The translations under genes were made by a program, and so were the position numbers. The notes under the pieces are model-generated. The model was not told where the DNA came from, made no database searches, and saw only the letters and a list, made by a program, of their open reading frames with translations. A DNA stretch of 64,000 nt from Piscinibacter sp. (GTDB taxonomy: Bacteria; Pseudomonadota; Gammaproteobacteria; Burkholderiales; Burkholderiaceae_C): contig JAHBZL010000006.1 of NCBI GenBank assembly GCA_019635485.1, positions 62,001-126,000 on the forward strand. The letters run 5' to 3'. Positions 18,173 to 25,944 of the stretch are shown here, piece after piece (the first letter of the stretch is position 1; every line of letters starts with the position of its first letter).

Positions 18173-18654
18173 GCGTTCACCACCTTCCGGATCGGCGGCT
18201 TCACGTCCGCACGTTGCGGCGGCAGCATCGGCTGATGCTCGCGCGCCGGGTTGAGGATGATCGAGGTGGCGGTCTCGGTCAGCAGGCAGAACTTGGTCAC
18301 CACCGCGTCCAGGTGCGCGACGTCGATGACCGCGATCTCCAGCACCCAGCTGTCCTCGCCGGTCACGTTGTAGGCGTTGATGCACTCCGGCGATTGCTGG
18401 ATCAGCTTGACCACCCGCGCGTACTCGGCGCGGCCGACGCGGATCAGCGCACGGATGCCGTAGCCGAGCTTGCCGAGGTCCACCGTCGCCCGGTAGCCGG
18501 TGATCACGCCGGCGGCCTCGAGCTTGCGCACACGCTCGGTGACGGCCGGCTGGCTCAGGTGCACGCGCCGGCCCAGTTCGGCCATGGTGAGTCGCGCGTC
18601 GGCCTGCAGCTCGGCGAGGATGCGCGTGTCGTGCGAATCGAGTTCTAAGGCCAT
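18169..18654 (-). CDS. Lrp/AsnC-family transcriptional regulator
   Basis: A 161-residue regulator with the N-terminal HTH (LDSHDTRILAELQADARLTMAELGRRVHLSQPAVTERVRKLEAAGVITGY) and a C-terminal RAM domain (VTGEDSWVLEIAVIDVAHLDAVV). Such proteins form octamers and respond to amino acids. It is co-translated with the RraA-like gene and divergent from an EamA transporter 95 bases away. That arrangement often means the regulator controls an amino-acid exporter; here it is inference. A TGTCC/GGACA imperfect repeat occurs just upstream of the start. Confidence 0.88.
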   Translation of the reverse strand: MALELDSHDTRILAELQADARLTMAELGRRVHLSQPAVTERVRKLEAAGVITGYRATVDLGKLGYGIRALIRVGRAEYARVVKLIQQSPECINAYNVTGEDSWVLEIAVIDVAHLDAVVTKFCLLTETATSIILNPAREHQPMLPPQRADVKPPIRKVVNA

Positions 18655-18749
18655 GTCCGCAAATCTCCTTGAAATGCGTGGACATTGTGCCCAAAGGAAC
18701 TGCAGATGCCCATGGATCGGACGGCTCTGCCTTCATAGGATCTCGCCCC

Positions 18750-19661
18750 ATGACGACCCATGCCCTGCCCGGTGCGCGCCCGCTGGTCCCCGCGCTGACA
18801 TCGCTGCTCTGGCTCTGCCTCGCCGCCACCTGGGTGGTCTGGGGATCGACCTACCTCGCGATCAAGTTCGCGCTGCTGAGCTTCCCGCCGTTCTTCCAGA
18901 TGGGCACGCGCTTCCTCTGCGCCGGCGCGCTGCTGCTGGCCTGGATGCGCTGGCGCGGCGCGGCGTGGCCGACGCGCACGCAGTGGCGCAACGCGCTGGC
19001 CGTCGGCACGCTGATGCTCGGCGGCGGCATGGGCGGCACCGCGACGGCGGAGATCTCCGTCGGCTCCGGGCTGGTGGTGGCGTTCATCGCCGTCGTGCCG
19101 CTGATGATCGCGGCGCTGAACCGGCTGTGGGGCGTGAAACCCGGGCGGCTCGAGCTGGCCGGCATCGTCGTCGGCCTGGCCGGTGTGCTGATGCTGACGC
19201 AGGGCGCCGGCTTCCGGGCCTCGCCCGCCGGGCTCGCGGCGATCGCGATCGCCTGCGTGAGCTGGTCGCTGGGCAGCGTGCTCAGCCAGCGCAGCCTGCC
19301 ATTGGCGCCCGGCGCGATGGGCTTCGCCAGCGAGATGCTGTGCGGCGGTGCGGTGCTCATGCTGCTGTCGCTGGCCACTGGCGAGCGGCCGCAGTGGCCG
19401 CCGCAGCCGGCGGCGGTGGCGGCCTGGTTCTACCTGGTCGTGTTCGGCTCGCTGATCGCCTTCAACGCCTACATGATCCTGCTGTCGCGCGCGAGCGCGG
19501 GGCTGGCGTCGAGCTACACCTTCGTGAACCCGGTGATCGCGATGCTGCTGGGCGTCGCGGTGCTGGGCGAGGCGGTGACGTCCTTCGAGTGGCTGGCGGC
19601 GGTCGTCGTGCTGGTCGGCGTGGTGCTGATGCTGCGCGGCACGGCGCTCAGGCGCGCCTGA
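18750..19661 (+). CDS. EamA/DMT-superfamily transporter
   Basis: A 303-residue, ten-helix membrane protein with two EamA repeats (WVVWGSTYLAIKFALLSFPPF in repeat one; SWSLGSVLSQRSLP in repeat two) and a motif SYTFVNPVIAMLLGVAVLGEAVTSFEWLAA in the last pair of helices. This is close to YedA-like exporters of amino acids or metabolites. The ATG at 18750 gives the expected N-terminal cytosolic stub. Divergent from the Lrp gene. Its last 14 bases overlap the 3' end of the convergent ThDP-enzyme gene. Confidence 0.85.
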   Translation: MTTHALPGARPLVPALTSLLWLCLAATWVVWGSTYLAIKFALLSFPPFFQMGTRFLCAGALLLAWMRWRGAAWPTRTQWRNALAVGTLMLGGGMGGTATAEISVGSGLVVAFIAVVPLMIAALNRLWGVKPGRLELAGIVVGLAGVLMLTQGAGFRASPAGLAAIAIACVSWSLGSVLSQRSLPLAPGAMGFASEMLCGGAVLMLLSLATGERPQWPPQPAAVAAWFYLVVFGSLIAFNAYMILLSRASAGLASSYTFVNPVIAMLLGVAVLGEAVTSFEWLAAVVVLVGVVLMLRGTALRRA

Positions 19662-21354
19662 GCGCCTGCGCGCGGATCGCCGACAGCGTGCTCCGCGAGG
19701 TGCTCACGTCGGCGTCCAGCCGCAGGTGCAGCAGCGCCGGCCGGCCCGCGGCGAGCGCCTCCTGCAGCGCCGGCTCGAACTGCTCGGTGCGCTCGACGAA
19801 GGCGCCGTGCCAGCCGTACGCACGCGCCAGCGCCGCGAAGTCCGGGTTGAACAGGTCGCTGCCACTGACCCGGCCCGGGTACTCGCGCTCCTGGTGCATG
19901 CGGATGGTGCCGTAGGTGCCGTTGTCCACCACGATGCTGAGCAGCCGGCCGGCACCACGCCCGGCGCCGTAGCCGGTGGCGGTGGCGAGTTCCTGCCCCG
20001 TCATCAGGAAGTCGCCGTCGCCCGCCACGTTCACCACCGTGCGCTGCGGGTACAGCAGCGCGGCCGCGATCGCCGCCGGCACGCCGTAGCCCATCGCGCC
20101 GGCGGTCGGCGCGAGCTGGGTGCGGCCGTGGTGCTGCAGCCCCGGGTACTGCACGTAGCGGTGCAGCCAGCCGCTGTAGTTGCCGGCGCCGTTGGTGTAG
20201 ATGGTGTCCTCCGGCAGCAGGCGCTGCAGCGTGAGCATCACCTGCGCCATGTCCAGCGGCGCCACCGCCGGCGGCACGCGGTTGGCGGCGTAGTCGGCGG
20301 CGGCCGCCGCAGCCCACGCCAGCCACGGCAGCTGCGGCGGGGCCGTCAGCGCCTCGAGCGCCTTGGCCGCGTTGGCCACCGAGGACTGCAGCAGCAGATC
20401 GGCGGCATAGACCCGGCCCAGCTCTTCCGCGCCCGCGTGCAGGTGCACCAGCTTCTGCGCGGGGCGCGGCGCGGCCAGCAGCGTGTAGCCGCCGGTGGTC
20501 ATCTCGCCGAGCCGCACGCCCAGCGCGATGATCAGGTCCGCCTCGCGCACCCGCTGGGCCAGCTTCGGATTGATGCCGATCCCCACGTCGCCGGCGTACA
20601 GCGGATGCCGGTTGTCGAAGGTGTCCTGGAAGCGGAACCCGCAACCGACCGGCAGTTGCCAGTTCTCCGCGAAGCGCTGCAGCGCCCGCCCGGACTCGGC
20701 GTCCCAGCCGCTGCCACCGGCGATCACCAGCGGGCGCTGCGCCGCCACCAGCAGCGCCCGCAGGTCGCGCAGCGCGCCGGGCGCGGGCCACGCCTGTGCC
20801 GGTTCGGCGCGCGGCAGCACCGGCGCGGCGGTCGGCGTGGTCAGCAGGTCCTCCGGCAGCGCCAGCACGACCGGTCCCGGCCGGCCCTGCAGGGCGGTGT
20901 GGAAGGCCCGCGCCACGTATTCCGGCAGCCGGTCCGCGCTGTGCACCTCGGCCGCCCACTTGGCCAGCCCCAGCGTGCCGGGACCGAACATCTGCCGGTA
21001 GTCGAGCTCCTGGAAGGCCTCGCGGTCGCGCTGGTCGGAAGCGACCTGGCCGACGAACAGCACCATCGGCGTGCTGTCCTGGAACGCGGTGTGCACGCCG
21101 ATGCTGGCGTTGGTCGCGCCCGGCCCGCGTGTGGCGAAGCAGACGCCTGGCCGGCCGCTCAGCTTGCCCTGCGCCTCCGCCATGAAGGCGGCCCCGCCCT
21201 CCTGCCGGCAGGCGATGAAGCGGATGCGTTCGCGGTGCTCGTGGAAGCCGTCCAGCACCGCCAGAAAACTCTCTCCCGGCACGCCGAAGACGGTGTCCAC
21301 GCCCTGGGCGATCAGGGCTTCGACCAGCGCGTGGCCGGCAATGCGTGCGCTCAT
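19648..21354 (-). CDS. Thiamine diphosphate-dependent enzyme, acetolactate synthase-like
   Basis: A 568-residue three-domain ThDP enzyme. The N-terminal PYR domain has the activating Glu52 in CRQEGGAAFMAEA, the central domain carries the GPVVLALPEDLL segment, and the PP domain has the Mg/ThDP motif GDGDF ending at an Asn in VVDNGTYGTI. Overall it is like the acetolactate synthase large subunit group, but no small subunit lies nearby, so a catabolic role (for example cleaving a cyclic dione or decarboxylating a 2-oxoacid) is as likely. It is divergent from the TetR gene that leads the catabolic island, with a long inverted repeat in the gap. Confidence 0.85.
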   Translation of the reverse strand: MSARIAGHALVEALIAQGVDTVFGVPGESFLAVLDGFHEHRERIRFIACRQEGGAAFMAEAQGKLSGRPGVCFATRGPGATNASIGVHTAFQDSTPMVLFVGQVASDQRDREAFQELDYRQMFGPGTLGLAKWAAEVHSADRLPEYVARAFHTALQGRPGPVVLALPEDLLTTPTAAPVLPRAEPAQAWPAPGALRDLRALLVAAQRPLVIAGGSGWDAESGRALQRFAENWQLPVGCGFRFQDTFDNRHPLYAGDVGIGINPKLAQRVREADLIIALGVRLGEMTTGGYTLLAAPRPAQKLVHLHAGAEELGRVYAADLLLQSSVANAAKALEALTAPPQLPWLAWAAAAAADYAANRVPPAVAPLDMAQVMLTLQRLLPEDTIYTNGAGNYSGWLHRYVQYPGLQHHGRTQLAPTAGAMGYGVPAAIAAALLYPQRTVVNVAGDGDFLMTGQELATATGYGAGRGAGRLLSIVVDNGTYGTIRMHQEREYPGRVSGSDLFNPDFAALARAYGWHGAFVERTEQFEPALQEALAAGRPALLHLRLDADVSTSRSTLSAIRAQALRRA

Positions 21355-21419
21355 GCTCAGGGGCTCCGGAAGAGGAAGGACGATTATCGGCAGGCCCCGA
21401 CCCCGGGTTTGTGCCGACG

Positions 21420-21449
21420 GACATAATTCCCTGCCTGGTGAATTATGTC
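21420..21449. promoter_or_regulatory. 30-base inverted repeat between the ThDP enzyme and tetR genes
   Basis: GACATAATTC (21420-21429) and its exact reverse complement GAATTATGTC (21440-21449) are separated by 10 bases. It lies in the divergent region and reaches the first possible ATG of the TetR gene, so it is the best operator candidate for that repressor, able to control both directions. The CATAAT within the left arm could be a -10 element. Confidence 0.65.
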
Positions 21450-21453
21450 GGCC

Positions 21454-22104
21454 ATGGCCCGACCCACCGACCTCGCCGTCGAACCCCGCCAGCGCGACGC
21501 CGACCGCTCGCAGCAGACCATCCTCGGCGCGGCGCGCGACGAGTTCCACGAGCACGGCCTGGGCGGCGCGCGCATGGACCGCATCGCCGATCGCGCCGGG
21601 GTGGACAAGCGCCTGATCTACTACTACTTCGAGAACAAGGACAGCCTGTTCCAGGCGGTGCTGGAAGACACCTACCGCGGCATCCGCGAGGCCGAACAGC
21701 AGTTGCACCTGACCGATCTGCCGCCGGCCGAAGCGCTGCGCCGGCTGACCGAATTCACCTGGAACTACTACCTCGCGCACCCGGAGTTCCTGACGCTGCT
21801 GAACAGCGCCAACCTGCACCGGGCGCGCCACCTCGCCGGCTCGCAGCGCGCGCGCGAGCTGAACTCGCCGCTGATCGCGACGCTCGGCGAGGTGCTCGAG
21901 CGCGGCCGGGTGCAGGGCGTGTTCCGCGGCGGCATCGATCCGATGCAGCTGTACATCTCGATCGCCGGGCTGTCCTACTTCTACCTCGGCAACAGCCACA
22001 CGCTGTCGGCCATCTTCGGGCGCAACCTGCTCTCGCCGAAGGCTCGCAGCGAACGCCTCTCGCACATGTGCGACGTGATCCTCGGGTATGTCCTGAGGGA
22101 CTGA
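21454..22104 (+). CDS. TetR-family regulator of the catabolic island
   Basis: A TetR regulator of 216 residues from the ATG at 21454. An in-frame ATG at 21445 would add three residues but lies inside the long palindrome, so I prefer the later one; neither has a clear ribosome binding site. The HTH reads GGARMDRIADRAGVDKRLIYYYFENKDSLF, as in RutR/AcrR-type repressors, and the C-terminal half has the TetR_C pattern LTEFTWNYYLAHPEFLTLLNSAN. Immediately downstream stands TctC with another inverted repeat in the gap. It most likely governs the transporter and catabolic genes. Confidence 0.87.
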   Translation: MARPTDLAVEPRQRDADRSQQTILGAARDEFHEHGLGGARMDRIADRAGVDKRLIYYYFENKDSLFQAVLEDTYRGIREAEQQLHLTDLPPAEALRRLTEFTWNYYLAHPEFLTLLNSANLHRARHLAGSQRARELNSPLIATLGEVLERGRVQGVFRGGIDPMQLYISIAGLSYFYLGNSHTLSAIFGRNLLSPKARSERLSHMCDVILGYVLRD

Positions 22105-22116
22105 GCCGCACCACTG

Positions 22117-22134
22117 ATTCACCATTCAGTGAAT
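22117..22134. promoter_or_regulatory. Inverted repeat in front of tctC
   Basis: ATTCAC-N6-GTGAAT (22117-22134) is a perfect 6-base inverted repeat located between the TetR stop and the TctC ribosome binding site. TTCAC/GTGAA arms are common in TetR-family operators. Its arms differ from those of the repeat at 21420-21449, so a second regulator or a relaxed consensus is possible. Confidence 0.45.
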
Positions 22135-22152
22135 AAAACCAGGAGACTGCCC

Positions 22153-23154
22153 ATGTCCGCGACTGCCTTCGCCCGCCTTGCCTGTGCCGCCGGCCTGTTC
22201 GCCGCGGCGACCGCACACGCCCAGTGGCAACCCAGCAAGCCCATCACCATCATCGTGCCGTGGGCCGCCGGCGGCTCGACCGACCAGGTCACGCGCGTCA
22301 CCGCGGCCGAGATCGAGAAGGCGCTGAACCAGAAGGTGGTGATCCTCAACCAGCCCGGCGCGTCCGGCTCGGTGGGCACGAAAAACGCGCTGGAGGCGCC
22401 GAAGGACGGCTACACCTGGACCGCCGGTGCCGCGAAGGACCTGGGCACCTACAAGGTGCTCGGCATGGTCGACACGAGCGCGAAGGACTGGAACCTGTAC
22501 CTGAACGTCGCCCACATCGCGGTGGTCGGCGTGAACGCCGACACGCCGTACCAGACGATGCCGGAGCTGCTCGCGGCGATGAAGGCCAAGCCGGGCGCCG
22601 TGCCGGTGGCCACGGCCGGGGTCAATTCGAGCGGCCACGCCGCGATCGAGGCGATCGCGCGCGCGGCGGGCGTCAGCTACAAGCACGTCACCTACGACGG
22701 CGGCAATCCGGCGGTGGTCGCCACGGTCGCGGGCGAGACGCAGGTCACGACGCAGCTCGCCGCCGAGCAGACCGACATGATCCGCGCCAAGAAGATCCGC
22801 CCGCTCGCCGTGGTCGGCGACAAGCCGCTGGAGATCGAGGGCTTCGGCACGGTGCCGCCGCTGTCGCAGTTCATTCCCGGCTTCAAGGACCCGATCAACT
22901 ACTTCGGCATCTTCGTGCCGAAGGGCGTGCCGGCGGAAGTCACCGGGACCTTGGACAAGCTGTGGGCCGGCGCGATCGCGAACAACGAGGCGCTCAAGAA
23001 GTACGCGCAGGGCCGCGGCGCGCTGTTCGCGCCGATCGCCGGCGACGCGGCGCAGAACGCGGTGTTCCCGGCCATCCAGGCCTACGCGTGGACGCAGCAG
23101 GCGGCCGGCAAGGCCAAGGTCTCGCCGGACACCGTGGGCATCCCCAAGCCCTGA
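22153..23154 (+). CDS. tctC: TctC-type solute-binding protein of a tripartite tricarboxylate transporter
   Basis: A 333-residue periplasmic binding protein. A signal peptide (MSATAFARLACAAGLFAAATAHAQ) is followed by the Bug/TctC start QWQPSKPITIIVPWAAGGSTDQVTR, whose Pro-Trp-Ala-Ala-Gly-Gly loop binds carboxylates in this family. The ATG at 22153 has AGGAGA (22141-22146) as ribosome binding site. TctC proteins capture a carboxylated solute and pass it to the TctAB membrane part; genes for both follow directly. The solute is probably a sugar acid or a related carboxylate in view of the downstream enzymes. Confidence 0.9.
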   Translation: MSATAFARLACAAGLFAAATAHAQWQPSKPITIIVPWAAGGSTDQVTRVTAAEIEKALNQKVVILNQPGASGSVGTKNALEAPKDGYTWTAGAAKDLGTYKVLGMVDTSAKDWNLYLNVAHIAVVGVNADTPYQTMPELLAAMKAKPGAVPVATAGVNSSGHAAIEAIARAAGVSYKHVTYDGGNPAVVATVAGETQVTTQLAAEQTDMIRAKKIRPLAVVGDKPLEIEGFGTVPPLSQFIPGFKDPINYFGIFVPKGVPAEVTGTLDKLWAGAIANNEALKKYAQGRGALFAPIAGDAAQNAVFPAIQAYAWTQQAAGKAKVSPDTVGIPKP

Positions 23155-23164
23155 CGCCGGCCTC

Positions 23165-23623
23165 ATGTCCTCGCGCAGCGACCTGGCCGGCGGGGCCGGC
23201 TGGATGGCGTTCGGCCTCGTGATTCTGGTCGGCTCGTGGCGCATGGAGCGCTTCGAGTCGATGGGCGCGACGGTGTACACGGCGCCGGGCCTGGTGCCAG
23301 GCCTGTTCGGCCTGCTGCTCGTGCTGCTCGGCGCGCTGCTGGCATGGCGTGGCCGGCATGCGGCGGACGGCGCGGGGCCGGCGCCGTTGCTCAACGGGCG
23401 CATCGCGCTGACGCTGCTGCTCACGCTCGGCTACGCGCTGGGTGCGGTCGGCCATGTTCCCTTCCTGCCGGCCACGGCGGTGTTCGTGGGCCTCTTCTGC
23501 GCCCTGTTCGCGGACGGCGGCTCGTGGCTGCGGCGCGCCGCGATCGGTACCACCACCGGGGTGCTGACCGCCGTCGCGATCGTGCTCGTGTTCGAGCGCG
23601 TCTTCCTCGTCAGGCTGCCCTGA
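23165..23623 (+). CDS. tctB: TctB-type small membrane subunit
   Basis: A 152-residue protein with four hydrophobic helices (WMAFGLVILVGSW, GLFGLLLVLLGALLAW, IALTLLLTLGYALG, VLTAVAIVLVFERVF), the size and pattern of TctB, the small permease subunit of tripartite tricarboxylate transporters. TctB proteins are poorly conserved in sequence, so the call leans on its place between tctC and tctA. It ends directly at the TctA start codon with no gap. Confidence 0.8.
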   Translation: MSSRSDLAGGAGWMAFGLVILVGSWRMERFESMGATVYTAPGLVPGLFGLLLVLLGALLAWRGRHAADGAGPAPLLNGRIALTLLLTLGYALGAVGHVPFLPATAVFVGLFCALFADGGSWLRRAAIGTTTGVLTAVAIVLVFERVFLVRLP

Positions 23624-25117
23624 ATGCTGGACGGGCTGCTCGCCTTCGGCCGGTCGATCGCGCACTTCAGCGCACCCTCGGTGATCGGCCTCGCGCTGCT
23701 CGCCTCGCTGGTCGGCGTGGTGATCGGCGCCCTGCCCGGCCTGACGGCGACGATGGGCCTGGCGCTGATGACCACGCTGACCATCAAGCTGCCGCCGGAC
23801 CAGGCGCTGCTGATCCTCGTCTGCACCTACGTCGGCTCGATCTACGGCGGATCGCGTTCGGCGATCCTGCTCAACATTCCGGGCACGCCGGCCTCGGCCG
23901 CCTCCTGCCTGGACGGCCATGCGCTGGCGCGGCAGGGGCTGGCCGGCCGGGCGATGGGCATCGCCACCACCGGCTCGGTGCTCGGCACGCTGATCGGCAT
24001 GCTGTTCCTCGCCGGCTTCACGCCGCTGCTGGGCAACCTCGCGCTGAAGTTCGGCGCCTACGAGTTCTTCTGGCTGGCGCTGTTCGGCGTGATCATCGCC
24101 GGCACGCTGACCGGGGACGACCCGCTGAAGGGCTGGATCGCGGGCATCGCCGGCCTGTTCGTCGCGACGATCGGCCAGGAGCCGATGTACGCCCACGAGC
24201 GCTTCGCCTTCGGCGTGCGCGACCTCGCCGGCGGCATCCAGCTGGTGCCGGCGCTGGTCGGCGCGTTCGGCTTCGCCGAGTTACTCACGGCGATGCGCGA
24301 GCGCCAGGCGCCGGTGCGGGTCAATCCGTTCGACACCGTGGTGCCGCGCCTGGCCGACATCGTGCGGCACTGGCGCACCATCGTGCGCTCCGGCCTGATC
24401 GGCACCGGCGTCGGCATCATTCCGGGCGTCGGGGAGGACGTGGCGGCCTGGTCCTCGTACGCCGCCGCGAAGCGCGCCAGCAAGGAGCCGGAGACCTTCG
24501 GCAAGGGCTCGATCGACGGGTTGATGGCCGCCGAGACCGGCGACAACGCCTGCGTACCCGGCGCCGTGATCCCCGTACTGACGCTGGGCATTCCCGGCTC
24601 GGCGCCGGCGGCGGTGCTGCTTGCCGCGATGATCATCCACGGCGTGCGCCCGGGCCCGCTGATCATGGTCGAGAACGCGCAGTTCGTGTACGACGTGGTC
24701 GCGATGATGCTGTTCGCGACGCTCGGCATCCTGCTCTACGGCCTGATGCTGACGCGGCTGCTGGTGCTGGTGCTGCGCGTGCCCCAGCACATCATCGTGC
24801 CGATCATCTTCGTGCTGTGCACTGTCGGCAGCTTCGCGATCGCCGGGCGCCTGTTCGACGTCTGGGTGATGCTGGCCTTCGGCGCGATCGGCTACGTGCT
24901 GCGGCACTGGGGCTACCCGATGGCGCCGCTGGTGCTGGGCATCGTGCTGGGCGATCTGCTGGAGAAGAACCTGCGCCGCGCGCTGGTGCTCTCGGACGGC
25001 GACCTGACGCCCTTCTTCACCCGGCCGATCTCGGCGGTGTTCGCCGCGCTGATCATCGGCACGATCGTCTGGAAGCTGCTGCGGCTGCAGCGCCGTTCGG
25101 TGAGGCTGGCCGCATGA
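23624..25117 (+). CDS. tctA: TctA-type large membrane subunit
   Basis: A 497-residue integral membrane protein with about 11-12 helices. The TctA signature is unmistakable: GALPGLTATMGLALMTT near the start, YVGSIYGGSRSAILLNIPGTPASAASCLDGH, and a repeated half with GIIPGVGEDVAAWSSYAAAKRASKEPETFGKGSIDGLMAAETGDNA. It forms the sodium- or proton-driven channel that moves the TctC-bound solute. Its ATG follows the tctB stop directly, and its own stop overlaps the next gene by ATGA, so the transporter and first enzyme are translationally coupled. Confidence 0.93.
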   Translation: MLDGLLAFGRSIAHFSAPSVIGLALLASLVGVVIGALPGLTATMGLALMTTLTIKLPPDQALLILVCTYVGSIYGGSRSAILLNIPGTPASAASCLDGHALARQGLAGRAMGIATTGSVLGTLIGMLFLAGFTPLLGNLALKFGAYEFFWLALFGVIIAGTLTGDDPLKGWIAGIAGLFVATIGQEPMYAHERFAFGVRDLAGGIQLVPALVGAFGFAELLTAMRERQAPVRVNPFDTVVPRLADIVRHWRTIVRSGLIGTGVGIIPGVGEDVAAWSSYAAAKRASKEPETFGKGSIDGLMAAETGDNACVPGAVIPVLTLGIPGSAPAAVLLAAMIIHGVRPGPLIMVENAQFVYDVVAMMLFATLGILLYGLMLTRLLVLVLRVPQHIIVPIIFVLCTVGSFAIAGRLFDVWVMLAFGAIGYVLRHWGYPMAPLVLGIVLGDLLEKNLRRALVLSDGDLTPFFTRPISAVFAALIIGTIVWKLLRLQRRSVRLAA

Positions 25118-25944
25118 GGCTCGCGCTGTGCAACGAGGTGCTGCGCGAGCGGCCCTTCGCCGAGCAGTGCCGGCTTGCCGCCGCGCTCGGCTGCCAGGGC
25201 CTCGAGCTGGCGCCCTTCACGCTTGCGGCCGACCCCTCGACGCTGGACGAGGCGCAGGCCCGGGCGGTGCGGCGCGACACCGAGGCGCACGGCCTCGCCG
25301 TCTCGAGCCTGCACTGGCTGATGGTGCAGCCCACCGGCCTCTCCATCGCGACGCCGGACGCGGCCCTGCACGGCCGCAGCGTAGCGTTCCTGGAACGCCT
25401 GGTCGCGTTTGCCGCGGCCTGCGGTGCCGGCGTGCTGGTGCACGGCTCCCCGGCACAGCGCGCGCCGGCGCCCGGCCAGACCGTGGCCGACGCGCTGGCC
25501 CGCTGCGAGGCAGCCTGGGCGCGCCTGGCCGATGTCGCGCGACAACATGGCGTGGTCTACTGCATCGAGCCGCTGTCGCGCGCCGAGACACCGGTGCTCA
25601 ACACGCTGGCCGAGGCCGTCGCCGTGGTCGACCGCATCGGCTCGCCGGCCCTGCGCACGATGCTGGACCTGAGCGCCGCCGCGGTGACCGAAGTCGAGGC
25701 GCCGGACGTGCTGCTCGCCCGCCACCTCGCGAGCGGCCACATCGCGCACGTCCAGCTGAACGACCGCAATCGCCGCGGCCCCGGCCAGGGCGACACGCCG
25801 GTCGCGCCGGTGCTGCGGGTGCTGCATGCGGCCGGCTACGGCGGCTGGGTCGCGTTGGAGCCGTTCGACTACCAGCCCGAACCGCTGGCCTGCGCGGCGG
25901 CGAGTGCGGGCTACGTGCGGGGCATCTGGGAGGCGCTGGCGTGA
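25114..25944 (+). CDS. Sugar phosphate isomerase/epimerase-like TIM barrel (first copy)
   Basis: A 276-residue xylose isomerase-like TIM barrel (AP endonuclease family 2 fold). Visible family elements are GCQGLELAPFTL after the second strand, SSLHWLM, the metal-site Glu in YCIEPLSR, MLDLSAAAVTE, HIAHVQLNDRNRRGPGQGDTP with an Asp/His pair, and WVALEPF with the last conserved Glu. Such enzymes isomerise or dehydrate keto-sugars and cyclitols with a divalent metal. It overlaps tctA by ATGA and the next gene by GTGA. Confidence 0.83.
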   Translation: MRLALCNEVLRERPFAEQCRLAAALGCQGLELAPFTLAADPSTLDEAQARAVRRDTEAHGLAVSSLHWLMVQPTGLSIATPDAALHGRSVAFLERLVAFAAACGAGVLVHGSPAQRAPAPGQTVADALARCEAAWARLADVARQHGVVYCIEPLSRAETPVLNTLAEAVAVVDRIGSPALRTMLDLSAAAVTEVEAPDVLLARHLASGHIAHVQLNDRNRRGPGQGDTPVAPVLRVLHAAGYGGWVALEPFDYQPEPLACAAASAGYVRGIWEALA

